Positions 39,713 to 53,186 of a stretch of 64,000 nt of DNA are shown here, in pieces. How positions within the stretch are numbered: position 1 is the first letter of the stretch; every line of letters starts with the position of its first letter. Origin of the DNA: Meconema thalassinum (Eukaryota; Arthropoda; Insecta; Orthoptera; Tettigoniidae); assembly GCA_946902985.2 (NCBI GenBank), contig OX336395.1, positions 19,818,708-19,882,707 on the forward strand, read 5' to 3'. The notes under the pieces are model-generated. The model was not told the origin of the DNA, did not search any database, and saw only the letters and a program-made list of their open reading frames with translations. The position numbers and the translations under genes are program-made.

Positions 39713-42700
39713 AGACAAAAGTGTTGATCACCTCCGCACTGACTACACCGGATATATGCGCTAAATCAAAGAAGGCGAGGTCATAAAGACACAGGTGTTG
39801 ATCACCTCCGCACTGACTACACCAGATATATGCGCTAAATCACACGAGGCGAGGTCAGAAAGACACAAGTGTTGCTCACCTCCGCACTGACTACACCGGA
39901 TATATGCGCTAAATCAAAGGAGGCGAGGTCAGAAAGACACAAGTGTTGATCACCTCCACACTGACTATTCCGGATATATGCGCTAAATCACACGAGGCGA
40001 GGTCAGAAAGACACAAGTGTTGATCACCTCCGCACTGACTACACCGGATATATGCGCTGAATCACACGAGGCGAGGTCAGAAAGACACAAGTGTTGATCA
40101 CCTCCGCACTGACTACACCGGATATATGTGCTAAATCAAAGGAGGCGAGGTCAGAAAGACACAAGTGTTGATCACCTCCGCACTGACTACACCGGATATA
40201 TGCGCTAAATCACACGAGGCGAGGTCAGAAAGACACAAGTGTTGATCACCTCCACACTGACTACACCGGATATATGCGCTAAATCACACGAGGCGAGGTC
40301 AGAAAGACACAAGTGTTGATCACCTCCGCACTGACTACACCGGATATATGCGCTAAATCACACGAGGCGAGGTCAGAAAGACACAAGTGTTGATCACCTC
40401 CGCACTGACTACACCGGATATATGCGCTAAATCACACGAGGCGAGGTCAGAAAGACACAAGTGTTGATCACCTCCGCACTGACTACACCGGATATATGCG
40501 CTAAATCACACGAGGCGAGGTCAGAAAGACACAAGTGTTGATCACCTCCGCTCTGACTACAACGGATATATGAGCTGAATCAAAGGAGGCGAGGTCAGAA
40601 AGACACAAGTGTTGATCACCTCCGCACTGACTACACCGGATATATGCGCTAAATCACACGAGGCGAGCTCAGAAAGACACAAGTGTTGATCACCTCCGCA
40701 CTGACTACACGGGATATATGCGCTAAATCACACGAGGCGAGGTCAGAAAGACACAAGTGTTGATCACCTCCACACTGACTACACCGGATATATGCGCTAA
40801 ATCACACGAGGCGAGGTCAGAAAGACACAAGTGTTGATCACCTCCGCACTGACTACACCGGATATATGCGCTCAATCAAACGAGGCGAGGTCAGAAAGAC
40901 ACAAGTGTTGATCACCTCCGCACTGACTACACCGGATATATGCGCTAAATCAAAGGAGGCGAGGTCAGAAAGACACAAGTGTTGATCACCTCCGCACTGA
41001 CTACACCGGATTTATGCGCTAAATCAAAGGAGGCGAGGTCAGAAAGACACAAGTGTTGATCACCTCCGCACTGACTACACCGGATATATGCGCTCAATCG
41101 CACGAGATGAGGTCAGAAAGACACAAGTGTTGATCACCTCCGCACTGACTACACCGGATATATGCGCTAAATAAAAGGAGGCGAGGTCAGAAAGACACAA
41201 ATGTTGATCACCTCCGCACTGACTACAGCGGATATATGTGCTAAATCAAAGGAGGCGAGGTCAGAAAGACACAAGTGTTGATCACCTCCGCACTGACTAC
41301 ACCGGATAAATGCGCTAAATCAAAGGAGGCGAGGTCAGAAAGACACAAGTGTTGATCACCCCCGCACTGACTACACCGGATATATGCGCTAAATCAAAGG
41401 AGGCGAGGTCAGAAAGACACAAGTGTTGATCACCTCCGCACTGACTACACCGGATATATGCGCTAAATCACACGAGGCGAGGTCATAAAGACACAAGTGT
41501 TGATCACCTCGGCACTGACTACACCGGATATATGCGCTAAATCACACGAAGCGAGGTCAGAAAGACACAAGTGTTGATCACCTCCGCACTGACTACACCG
41601 GATATATGCGCTCAATCACACGAGGCGAGGTCAGAAAGACACAAGTGTTGATCACATCCGCACTGACTACACCGGATATATGCGCTCAATCAAACGAGGT
41701 GAGGTCAGAAAGACACAAGTGTTGATCAAATCCGCACTGACTACACCGGATATATACGCTAAATCACACGAGGCGAGGTCAGAAAGGCACAAGTGTTGAT
41801 CACCTCCGCACTGACTACAACGGATATATGTGCTAAATCAAAGGAGGCGAGGTCAGAAAAACACAAGTGTTGATCACCTCCGCACTGACTACACCGGATA
41901 TATACGCTAAATCACACGAGGCGAGGTCAGAAAGACACAAGTGTTGATCACCTCCGCACTGACTACACCGGCTATATGCGCTAAATCACACGAAGCGAGG
42001 TCAGAAAGACACAAGTGTTGATCACCTCCGCACTGACTACACCGGATATATACGCTAAACCACACGAGGCGAGGTCAGAAAGACACAAGTGTTGATCACC
42101 TCCGCACTGACTACACCGGATATATGCGCTAAATCACACGAGGCGAGGTCAGAAATACACAAGTGTTGATCACCTCCGCACTGACTACACCGGATATATG
42201 CGCTAATTCAAAGGAGGCGAGGTCAGAAAGACACAAGTGTTGATCACCTCCGCACTGACTACACCGGATATATGCGCTAAATCAAAGGAGGCGAGGTCAG
42301 AAAGGCACAAGTGTTGATCACCTCCGCACTGACTACACCGGATATATGCGCTAAACCACACGAGGCGAGGTCAGAAAGGCACAAGTGCTTATCACCTCCG
42401 CACTGACTACACCGGATATATGCGCTAAATCACACGAGGCGAGGTCAGAAAGACACAAGTGTTGATCACCTCCGCACTGACTACACCGGATATATGCGCT
42501 AAATCACACGAGGCGAGGTCAGAAAGACACAAGTGTTGATCACCTTCGCACTGACTACACCGGATATATGCGCTAAATCACACGAGGCGAGGTCAGAAAG
42601 ACACAAGTGTTGGTCATCTCCGCACTGACTACACCGGTTATATGCGCTAAATCACACGAGGCGAGGTCAGAAAGACACAAGTGTTGATCATCTCCGCACT

Positions 42701-42746
42701 GACTACATCGGTTATATGCGCTAAATCACACGAGGCGAGGTCAGAA
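39713..42746 (+). repeat. Marker-defined unit 11 (41 monomers, 3034 bp)
   Basis: Copy of unit 9 at a constant offset of 3774 (cacgaagcg at 37771/41545, gctaattc near 38430/42204, ccttcg at 38769/42543). Differences include gtcacaag near 38457 against gacacaag, and gatcaaatcc near 41727 against gatcacctcc. Confidence 0.87.
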
Positions 42747-43274
42747 AGACAAAAGTGTTGATCACCTCCGCACTGACTACACCGGATATATGCGCTAAAT
42801 CAAAGAAGGCGAGGTCATAAAGACACAGGTGTTGATCACCTCCGCACTGACTACACCAGATATATGCGCTAAATCACACGAGGCGAGGTCAGAAAGACAC
42901 AAGTGCTGATCACCTCCGCACTGACTACACCGGATATATGCGCTAAATCAAAGGAGGCGAGGTCAGAAAGACACAAGTGTTGATCACCTCCACACTGACT
43001 ATTCCGGATATATGCGCTAAATCACACGAGGCGAGGTCAGAAAGACACAAGTGTTGATCACCTCCGCACTGACTACACCGGATATATGCGCTGAATCACA
43101 CGAGGCGAGGTCAGAAAGACACAAGTGTTGATCACCTCCGCACTGACTACACCGGATATATGTGCTAAATCAAAGGAGTCGAGGTCAGAAAGACACAAGT
43201 GTTGATCACCTCCGCACTGACTACACCGGATATATGCGCTAAATCACACGAGGCGAGGTCAGAAAGACACAAGT

Positions 43275-43349
43275 GTTGATCACCTCCAGAACTGACTACA
43301 CCGGATATTTGCGCTAAATCACACGAGGCGAGGTCAGAAAGACACAAGT
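43275..43349 (+). repeat. 75-bp monomer with a 1-base insertion (copy A)
   Basis: This monomer reads cctccagaactgac where others read cctccgcactgac, a gain of one base near 43288, and has gatatttgcgc in place of gatatatgcgc. From here the monomer phase of the right part of the window shifts by one. At 75 bp the monomer is a multiple of three, so the open minus-strand frame is carried through it. That creates the spurious 60-codon open frame at 43165-43347. Confidence 0.93.
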
Positions 43350-43571
43350 GTTGATCACCTCCGCACTGACTACACCGGATATATGCGCTAAATCACACGA
43401 GGCGAGGTCAGAAAGACACAAGTGTTGATCACCTCCGCACTGACTACACCGGATATATGCGCTAAATCACACGAGGCGAGGTCAGAAAGACACAAGTGTT
43501 GATCACCTCCGCACTGACTACACCGGATATATGCGCTAAATCACACGAGGCGAGGTCAGAAAGACACAAGT

Positions 43572-44607
43572 GTTGATCACCTCCGCTCTGACTACAACGG
43601 ATATATGAGCTGAATCAAAGGAGGCGAGGTCAGAAAGACACAAGTGTTGATCACCTCCGCACTGACTACACCGGATATATGCGCTAAATCACACGAGGCG
43701 AGCTCAGAAAGACACAAGTGTTGATCACCTCCGCACTGACTACACGGGATATATGCGCTAAATCACACGAGGCGAGGTCAGAAAGACACAAGTGTTGATC
43801 ACCTCCACACTGACTACACCGGATATATGCGCTAAATCACACGAGGCGAGGTCAGAAAGACACAAGTGTTGATCACCTCCGCACTGACTACACCGGATAT
43901 ATGCGCTAAATCACACGAGGCGAGGTCAGAAAGACACAAGTGTTGATCACCTCCGCACTGACTACACCGGATATATGCGCTAAATCACACGAGGCGAGGT
44001 CAGAAAGACACAAGTGTTGATCACCTCCGCACTGACTACACCGGATATATGCGCTAAATCACACGAGGCGAGGTCAGAAAGACACAAGTGTTGATCACCT
44101 CCGCTCTGACTACAACGGATATATGAGCTGAATCAAAGGAGGCGAGGTCAGAAAGACACAAGTGTTGATCACCTCCGCACTGACTACACCGGATATATGC
44201 GCTAAATCACACGACGCGAGCTCAGAAAGACACAAGTGTTGATCACCTCCGCACTGACTACACGGGATATATGCGCTAAATCACACGAGGCGAGGTCAGA
44301 AAGACACAAGTGTTGATCACCTCCACACTGACTACACCGGATATATGCGCTAAATCACACGAGGCGAGGTCAGAAAGACACAAGTGTTGATCACCTCCGC
44401 ACTGACTACACCGGATATATGCGCTCAATCAAACGAGGCGAGGTCAGAAAGACACAAGTGTTGATCACCTCCGCACTGACTACACCGGATATATGCCCTA
44501 AATCAAAGGAGGCGAGGTCAGAAAGACACAAGTGTTGATCACCTCCGCACTGACTACACCGGATTTATGCGCTAAATCAAAGGAGGCGAGGTCAGAAAGA
44601 CACAAGT
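43572..44607 (+). repeat. 7-monomer (518-bp) internal tandem duplication, copy A
   Basis: The ordered set gctctgactacaacgg with gagctgaatc, gagctc, acggga, ccacac occurs twice, starting at 43572 and 44090, separated by consensus monomers. It explains why unit 12 has 48 monomers where unit 11 has 41. The second set carries a private gacgcgagctc. The same structure recurs in copy B, so it predates the 8.6-kb event. Confidence 0.85.
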
Positions 44608-46299
44608 GTTGATCACCTCCGCACTGACTACACCGGATATATGCGCTCAATCGCACGAGATGAGGTCAGAAAGACACAAGTGTTGATCACCTCCGCACTG
44701 ACTACACCGGATATATGCGCTAAATAAAAGGAGGCGTGGTCAGAAAGACACAAATGTTGATCACCTCCGCACTGACTACAGCGGATATATGTGCTAAATC
44801 AAAGGAGGCGAGGTCAGAAAGACACAAGTGTTGATCACCTCCGCACTGACTACACCGGATAAATGCGCTAAATCAAAGGAGGCGAGGTCCGAAAGACACA
44901 AGTGTTGATCACCCCCGCACTGACTACACCGGATATATGCGCTAAATCAAAGGAGGCGAGGTCAGAAAGACACAAGTGTTGATCACCTCCGCACTGACTA
45001 CACCGGATATATGCGCTAAATCACACGAGGCGAGGTCATAAAGACACAAGTGTTGATCACCTCGGCACTGACTACACCGGATATAAGCGCTAAATCACAC
45101 GAAGCGAGGTCAGAAAGACACAAGTGTTGATCACCTCCGCACTGACTACACCGGATATATGCGCTCAATCACACGAGGCGAGGTCAGAAAGACACAAGTG
45201 TTGATCACATCCGCACTGACTACACCGGATATATGCGCTCAATCAAACGAGGTGAGGTCAGAAAGACACAAGTGTTGATAACCTCCGCACTGACTACACC
45301 GGATATATACGCTAAATCACACGAGGCGAGGTCAGAAAGGCACAAGTGTTGATCACCTCCGCACTGACTACAACGGATATATGTGCTAAATCAAAGGAGG
45401 CGAGGTCAGAAAAACACAAGTGTTGATCACCTCCGCACTGACTACACCGGATATATACGCTAAATCACACGAGGCGAGGTCAGAAAGGCACAAGTGTTGA
45501 TCACCTCCGCACTGACTACACCGGCTATATGCGCTAAATCACACGAAGCGAGGTCAGAAAGACACAAGTGTTGATCACCTCCGCACTGACTACACCGGAT
45601 ATATACGCTAAACCACACGAGGCGAGGTCAGAAAGACACAAGTGTTGATCACCTCCGCACTGACTACACCGGATATATGCGCTAAATCACACGAGGCGAG
45701 GTCAGAAATACACAAGTGTTGATCACCTCCGCACTGACTACACCGGATATATGCGCTAATTCAAAGGAGGCGAGGTCAGAAAGACACAAGTGTTGATCAC
45801 CTCCGCACTGACTACACCGGATATATGCGCTAAATCAAAGGAGGCGAGGTCAGAAAGGCACAAGTGTTGATCACCTCCGCACTGACTACACCGGATATAT
45901 GCGCTAAACCACACGAGGCGAGGTCAGAAAGGCACAAGTGCTTATCACCTCCGCACTGACTACACCGGATATATGCGCTAAATCACACGAGGCGAGGTCA
46001 GAAAGACACAAGTGTTGATCACCTCCGCACTGACTACACCGGATATATGCGCTAAATCACACGAGGCGAGGTCAGAAAGACACAAGTGTTGATCACCTTC
46101 GCACTGACTACACCGGATATATGCGCTAAATCACACGAGGCGAGGTCAGAAAGACACAAGTGTTGGTCATCTCCGCACTGACTACACCGGTTATATGCGC
46201 TAAATCACACGAGGCGAGGTCAGAAAGACACAAGTGTTGATCATCTCCGCACTGACTACATCGGTTATATGCGCTAAATCACACGAGGCGAGGTCAGAA

Positions 46300-49200
46300 A
46301 GACAAAAGTGTTGATCACCTCCGCACTGACTACACCGGATATATGCGCTAAATCAAAGAAGGCGAGGTCATAAAGACACAGGTGTTGATCACCTCCGCAC
46401 TGACTACACCAGATATATGCGCTAAATCACACGAGGCGAGGTCAGAAAGACACAAGTGTTGCTCACCTCCGCACTGACTACACCGGATATATGCGCTTAA
46501 TCAAAGGAGGCGAGGTCAGAAAGACACAAGTGTTGATCACCTCCACACTGACTATTCCGGATATATGCGCTAAATCACACGAGGCGAGGTCAGAAAGACA
46601 CAAGTGTTGATCACCTCCGCACTGACTACACCGGATATATGCGCTAAATCACACGAGGCGAGGTCAGAAAGACACAAGTGTTGATCACCTCCGCACTGAC
46701 TACACCGGATATATGCGCTCAATCAAACGAGGCGAGGTCAGAAAGACACAAGTGTTGATCACCGCCGCACTGACTACACCGGATATATGCGCTAAATCAA
46801 AGGAGGCGAGGTCAGAAAGACACAAGTGTTGATCACCTCCGCACTGACTACACCGGATTTATGCGCTAAATCAAAGGAGGCGAGGTCAGAAAGACACAAG
46901 TGTTGATCACCTCCGCACTGACTACACCGGATATATGCGCTCAATCGCACGAGATGAGGTCAGAAAGACACAAGTGTTGATCACCTCCGCACTGACTACA
47001 CCGGATATATGCACTAAATAAAAGGAGGCGAGGTCAGAAAGACACAAATATTGATCACCTCCGCACTGACTACAGCGGATATATGTGCTAAATCAAAGGA
47101 GACGAGGTCAGAAAGACACAGGTGTTGATCACCTCCGCACTGACTACACCGGATATATGCGCTAAATCAAAGGAGGCGAGGTCAGAAAGACACAAGTGTT
47201 GATCACCCCCGCACTGACTACACCGGATATATGCGCTAAATCAAAGGAGGCGAGGTCAGAAAGACACAAGTGTTGATCACCTCCGCACTGACTACACCGG
47301 ATATATGCGCTAAATCACACGAGGCGAGGTCATAAAGACACAAGTGTTGATCACCTCCGCACTGACTACACCGGATATATGCGCTCAATCACACGAGGCG
47401 AGGTCAGAAAGACACAAGTGTTGATCACATCCGCACTGACTACACCGGATATATGCGCTCAATCAAACGAGGTGAGGTCAGAAAGACACAAGTGTTGATC
47501 ACCTCCGCACTGACTACACCGGATATATACGCTAAATCACACGAGGCGAGGTCAGAAAGGCACAAGTGTTGATCACCTCCGCACTGACTACAACGGATAT
47601 ATGTGCTAAATCAAAGGAGGCGAGGTCAGAAAAACACAAGTGTTGATCACCTCCGCACTGACTACACCGGATATATACGCTAAATCACACGAGGCGAGGT
47701 CAGAAAGGCACAAGTGTTGATCACCTCCGCACTGACTACACCGGCTATATGCGCTAAATCACACGAAGCGAGGTCAGAAAGACACAAGTGTTGATCACCT
47801 CCGCACTGACTACACCGGATATATACGCTAAACCACACGAGGCGAGGTCAGAAAGACACAAGTGTTGATCACCTCCGCACTGACTACACCGGATATATGC
47901 GCTAAATCACACGAGGCGAGGTCAGAAATACACAAGTGTTGATCACCTCCGCACTGACTACACCGGATATATGCGCTAATTCAAAGGAGGCGAGGTCAGA
48001 AAGACACAAGTGTTGATCACCTCCGCACTGACTACACCGGATATATGCGCTAAATCAAAGGAGGCGAGGTCAGAAAGGCACAAGTGTTGATCACCTCCGC
48101 ACTGACTACACCGGATATATGCGCTAAACCACACGAGGCGAGGTCAGAAAGGCACAAGTGCTTATCACCTCCGCACTGACTACACCGGATATATGCGCTA
48201 AATCACACGAGGCGAGGTCAGAAAGACACAAGTGTTGATCACCTCCGCACTGACTACACCGGATATATGCGCTAAATCATACGAGGCGAGGTCAGAAAGA
48301 CACAAGTGTTGATCACCTCCGCACTGACTACACCGGATATATGCGCTAAATCACACGAGGCGAGGTCAGAAAGACACAAGTGTTGATCACCTCCGCACTG
48401 ACTACACCGGATATATGCGCTAAATCACACGAGGCGAGGTCAGAAAGACACAAGTGTTGATCACCTTCGCACTGACTACACCGGATATATGCGCTAAATC
48501 ACACGAGGCGAGGTCAGAAAGACACAAGTGTTGATCATCTCCGCACTGACTACACCGGTTATATGCGCTAAATCACACGAGGCGAGGTCAGAAAGACACA
48601 AGTGTTGATCACCTCCGCACTGACTACACCGGATATATGCGCAAAATCACACGAGGCGAGGTCAGAAGGACACAAGTGTTGATCACCTCCGCACTGACTA
48701 CACCGGATATATGCGCTAAATCACACGAGGCGAGGTCAGAAAGACACAAGTGTTGATCACCTCCGCACTGACTACACCGGATATATGCGCTAAATCAAAG
48801 GAGGCGAGGTCATAAAGACACAGGTGTTGATCACCTCCGCACTGACTACACCAGATATATGCGCTAAATCACACGAGGCGAGGTCAGAAAGACACAAGTG
48901 TTGCTCACCTCCGCACTGACTACACCGGATATATGCGCTAAATCACACGAAGCGAGGTCAGAAAGACACAAGTGCTGATCACCTCCGCACAGACTACACC
49001 GGATATATGCGCTAAATCAAACGAGGCGAGGTCAAAGACACAAGTGTTGATCACCTCCGCACTGACTACACCGGATATATGCGCTTAATCAAACGAGGCG
49101 AGGTCAGAAAGACACAAGTGCTGATCACCTCCGCACTGACTACACCGGATATATGTGCTAAATCACACGAGGCGAGGTCAGAAAGACACAAGTGCTGATC

Positions 49201-51325
49201 ACCTCCGCACTGACTACACCGGATATATGCGCTAAATCAAACGAGGCGAGGTCAAAGACACAAGTGTTGATCACTTCCGCACTGACTACACCGGATATAT
49301 GTGCTAAATCAAAGGAGGCGAGGTCAGAAAGACACAAGTGTTGATCACCTCCGCACTGACTACACCGGATATATGTGCTAAATCACACGAGGCGAGGTCA
49401 GAAAGACACAAGTGTTGATCACATCCGCACTGACTACACCGGATATATGCGCTAAATCACACGAGGCGAGGTCAAAGACACAAGTGTTGATCACCTCCGC
49501 ACTGACTACACCGGATATATGCGCTAAATCACACGAGGCGAGGTCAGAAAGACACAAGTGTTGATCACCTCCGCACTGACTACACCGGATATATGCGCTA
49601 AATCAAAGGAGGCGAAGTCCTAAAGACACAGGTGTTGATCACCTCCGCACTGACTACACCAGATATATGCGCTAAATCACACGAGGCGAGGTCAGAAAGA
49701 CACAAGTGTTGCTCACCTCCGCACTGACTACACCGGATATATGCGCTAAATCAAAGGAGGCGAGGTCAGAAAGACACAAGTGTTGATCACCTCCACACTG
49801 ACTACACCGGATATATGCGCTAAATCACACGAGGCGAGGTCAGAAAGACACAAGTGTTGATCACCTCCGCACTGACTACACCGGATATATGCGCTGAATC
49901 ACACGAGGCGAGGTCAGAAAGACACAAGTGTTGATCACCTCCGCACTGACTACACCGGATATATGTGCTAAATCAAAGGAGGCGAGGTCAGAAAGACACA
50001 AGTGTTGATCACCTCCGCACTGACTACACCGGATATATGCGCTAAATCACACGAGGCGAGGTCAGAAAGACACAAGTGTTGATCACCTCCGCACTGACTA
50101 CACCGGATATATGCGCTAAATCACACGAGGCCAGGTCAGAAAGACACAAGTGATGATCACCTCCGCACTGACTACAACGGATATATGAGCTGAATCAAAG
50201 GAGGCGAGGTCAGAAAGACACAAGTGTTGATCACCTCCGCACTGACTACACCGGATATATGCGCTAAATCACACGAGGCGAGATCAGAAAGACACAAGTG
50301 TTGATCACCTCCGCACTGACTACACCGGATATATGCGCTAAATCACACGAGGCGAGGTCAGAAAGGCACAAGTGTTGATCACCTCCACACTGACTACACC
50401 GGATATATGCGCTAAATCACACGAGGCGAGGTCAGAAAGACACAAGTGTTGATCACCTCCGCACTGACTACACCGGATATATGCGCTCAATCAAACTAGG
50501 CGAGGTCAGAAAGACACAAGTGTTGATCACCTCCGCACTGACTACACCGGATATATGCGCTAAATCAAAGGAGGCGAGGTCAGAAAGACACAAGTGTTGA
50601 TCACCTCCGCACTGACTACACCGGATATATGCGCTAAATCAAAGGAGGCGAGGTCAGAAAGACACAAGTGTTGATCACCTCCGCACTGACTACACCGGAT
50701 ATATGCGCTCAATCGCACGAGATGATGTCAGAAAGACACAAGTGTTGATCACCTCCGCACTGACTACACCGGATATATGCGCTAAATAAAAGGAGGCGAG
50801 GTCAGAAAGACACAAGTGTTGATCACCTCCGCACTGACTACAGCGGATATATGTGCTAAATCAAAGGAGGCGAGGTCAGAAAGACACAAGTGTTGATCAC
50901 CTCCGCACTGACTACACCGGATATATGCGCTAAATCAAAGGAGGCGAGGTCAGAAAGACACAAGTGTTGATCACCCCCGCACTGACTACACCGGATATAT
51001 GCGCTAAAGCAAAGGAGGCGAGGTCAGAAAGGCACAAGTGTTGATCACCTCCGCACTGACTACACCGGATATATGCGCTCAATCACACGAGGCGAGGTCA
51101 TAAAGACACAAGTGTTGATCACCTCGGCACTGACTACACCGGATATATGCGCTAAATCACACGAAGCGAGGTCAGAAAGACACAAGTGTTGGTCATCTCC
51201 GCACTGACTACACCGGTTATATGCGCTAAATCACACGAGGCGAGGTCAGAAAGACACAAGTGTTGATCATCTCCGCACTGACTACATCGGTTATATGCGC
51301 TAAATCACACGAGGCGAGGTCAGAA
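46300..51325 (+). repeat. Marker-defined unit 13 (68 monomers, 5026 bp)
   Basis: 68 x 74 minus 6 gives 5026, because three 72-bp monomers lie at 48974, 49194 and 49414. The left half repeats the variant set of units 9-12. The right half (48.6-49.6 kb) resembles the 3840-bp unit of the window start, with gcaaaatc, gcacagac, gcttaatc and the 72-bp cluster. It lacks one cctcggca monomer at 47345/47346 relative to unit 15. Confidence 0.88.
48974..49485 (+). repeat. Cluster of three 72-bp monomers (copy A)
   Basis: Short monomers start at 48974, 49194 and 49414, again 220 bp apart. The surrounding order (gctgatcacc with gcacagac, gcttaatcaaacg, tgtgct with cacacg, tgtgct with aaagg) matches 1259-1770. 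Differences from the left block are aagtgctg for aagtgatg, actacacc for actatacc and cacttccg / cacatccg variants. The fourth 72-bp monomer of the left block is absent here. Confidence 0.9.
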
Positions 51326-51853
51326 AGACAAAAGTGTTGATCACCTCCGCACTGACTACACCGGATATATGCGCTAAATCAAAGAAGGCGAGGTCATAAA
51401 GACACAGGTGTTGATCACCTCCGCACTGACTACACCAGATATATGCGCTAAATCACACGAGGCGAGGTCAGAAAGACACAAGTGCTGATCACCTCCGCAC
51501 TGACTACACCGGATATATGCGCTAAATCAAAGGAGGCGAGGTCAGAAAGACACAAGTGTTGATCACCTCCACACTGACTATTCCGGATATATGCGCTAAA
51601 TCACACGAGGCGAGGTCAGAAAGACACAAGTGTTGATCACCTCCGCACTGACTACACCGGATATATGCGCTGAATCACACGAGGCGAGGTCAGAAAGACA
51701 CAAGTGTTGATCACCTCCGCACTGACTACACCGGATATATGTGCTAAATCAAAGGAGTCGAGGTCAGAAAGACACAAGTGTTGATCACCTCCGCACTGAC
51801 TACACCGGATATATGCGCTAAATCACACGAGGCGAGGTCAGAAAGACACAAGT

Positions 51854-51928
51854 GTTGATCACCTCCAGAACTGACTACACCGGATATTTGCGCTAAATCA
51901 CACGAGGCGAGGTCAGAAAGACACAAGT
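51854..51928 (+). repeat. 75-bp monomer with a 1-base insertion (copy B)
   Basis: Exact counterpart of the monomer at 43275, 8579 bp downstream, with the same inserted base near 51867 and the same tatttgcgc change. It dates the insertion to before the 8.6-kb duplication. Confidence 0.93.
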
Positions 51929-52150
51929 GTTGATCACCTCCGCACTGACTACACCGGATATATGCGCTAAATCACACGAGGCGAGGTCAGAAAGACACAA
52001 GTGTTGATCACCTCCGCACTGACTACACCGGATATATGCGCTAAATCACACGAGGCGAGGTCAGAAAGACACAAGTGTTGATCACCTCCGCACTGACTAC
52101 ACCGGATATATGCGCTAAATCACACGAGGCGAGGTCAGAAAGACACAAGT

Positions 52151-53186
52151 GTTGATCACCTCCGCTCTGACTACAACGGATATATGAGCTGAATCAAAGG
52201 AGGCGAGGTCAGAAAGACACAAGTGTTGATCACCTCCGCACTGACTACACCGGATATATGCGCTAAATCACACGAGGCGAGCTCAGAAAGACACAAGTGT
52301 TGATCACCTCCGCACTGACTACACGGGATATATGCGCTAAATCACACGAGGCGAGGTCAGAAAGACACAAGTGTTGATCACCTCCACACTGACTACACCG
52401 GATATATGCGCTAAATCACACGAGGCGAGGTCAGAAAGACACAAGTGTTGATCACCTCCGCACTGACTACACCGGATATATGCGCTAAATCACACGAGGC
52501 GAGGTCAGAAAGACACAAGTGTTGATCACCTCCGCACTGACTACACCGGATATATGCGCTAAATCACACGAGGCGAGGTCAGAAAGACACAAGTGTTGAT
52601 CACCTCCGCACTGACTACACCGGATATATGCGCTAAATCACACGAGGCGAGGTCAGAAAGACACAAGTGTTGATCACCTCCGCTCTGACTACAACGGATA
52701 TATGAGCTGAATCAAAGGAGGCGAGGTCAGAAAGACACAAGTGTTGATCACCTCCGCACTGACTACACCGGATATATGCGCTAAATCACACGACGCGAGC
52801 TCAGAAAGACACAAGTGTTGATCACCTCCGCACTGACTACACGGGATATATGCGCTAAATCACACGAGGCGAGGTCAGAAAGACACAAGTGTTGATCACC
52901 TCCACACTGACTACACCGGATATATGCGCTAAATCACACGAGGCGAGGTCAGAAAGACACAAGTGTTGATCACCTCCGCACTGACTACACCGGATATATG
53001 CGCTCAATCAAACGAGGCGAGGTCAGAAAGACACAAGTGTTGATCACCTCCGCACTGACTACACCGGATATATGCGCTAAATCAAAGGAGGCGAGGTCAG
53101 AAAGACACAAGTGTTGATCACCTCCGCACTGACTACACCGGATTTATGCGCTAAATCAAAGGAGGCGAGGTCAGAAAGACACAAGT
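52151..53186 (+). repeat. 7-monomer (518-bp) internal tandem duplication, copy B
   Basis: Counterpart of 43572-44607 at an offset of 8579, with gctctgactacaacgg monomers near 52151 and 52669 and the same gacgcgagctc in the second set. Confidence 0.85.

Larger units (their letters stand above)
35470..43000 (+). repeat. 3774-bp periodic zone (51-monomer spacing)
   Basis: About two copies of a 51-monomer interval, seen as unit 9 plus unit 10 followed by unit 11 and the start of unit 12. Matches at +3774 include the 35.47-35.93 kb stretch with 39.25-39.71 kb, cacgaagcg (37771/41545) and catcggttat (about 38933/42707). Edges are approximate because matching fades between about 42.9 and 43.0 kb. 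Confidence 0.8.
42747..46299 (+). repeat. Marker-defined unit 12 (48 monomers, 3553 bp)
   Basis: Unit 11 plan expanded by seven monomers, plus one inserted base: 48 x 74 + 1 = 3553. The extra base is in the 75-bp monomer at 43275. The seven extra monomers arise from a 518-bp tandem repeat starting at 43572. Unit 14 is its copy 8579 bp downstream, with the same length and the same 75-bp monomer. Confidence 0.9.
42609..51187 (+). repeat. 8.6-kb tandem duplication, copy A (8579 bp)
   Basis: Copy A begins at the gttggtcatc variant and ends where the same variant recurs at 51188. Against copy B, four substitutions were seen by eye, all with the private base in A: 44497 (tatgccct), 45280 (gttgata), 46764 (accgcc) and 50497 (aaactagg). 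A also lacks one 74-bp monomer at 47345/47346. The large size, together with fewer than one change per 2 kb, implies a very recent duplication. Confidence 0.92.

Noticed and set aside
43165..43347. 60-codon open frame on the - strand as a gene
   Set aside because: It lies wholly within satellite monomers, starts at TTG, and exists because a 1-base insertion makes one monomer 75 bp. Its protein is just the translated repeat, with no recognisable domain.
51744..51926. Second 60-codon open frame on the - strand as a gene
   Set aside because: Exact copy of the first, carried along by the 8.6-kb duplication. Conservation between the two reflects recent copying, not selection.
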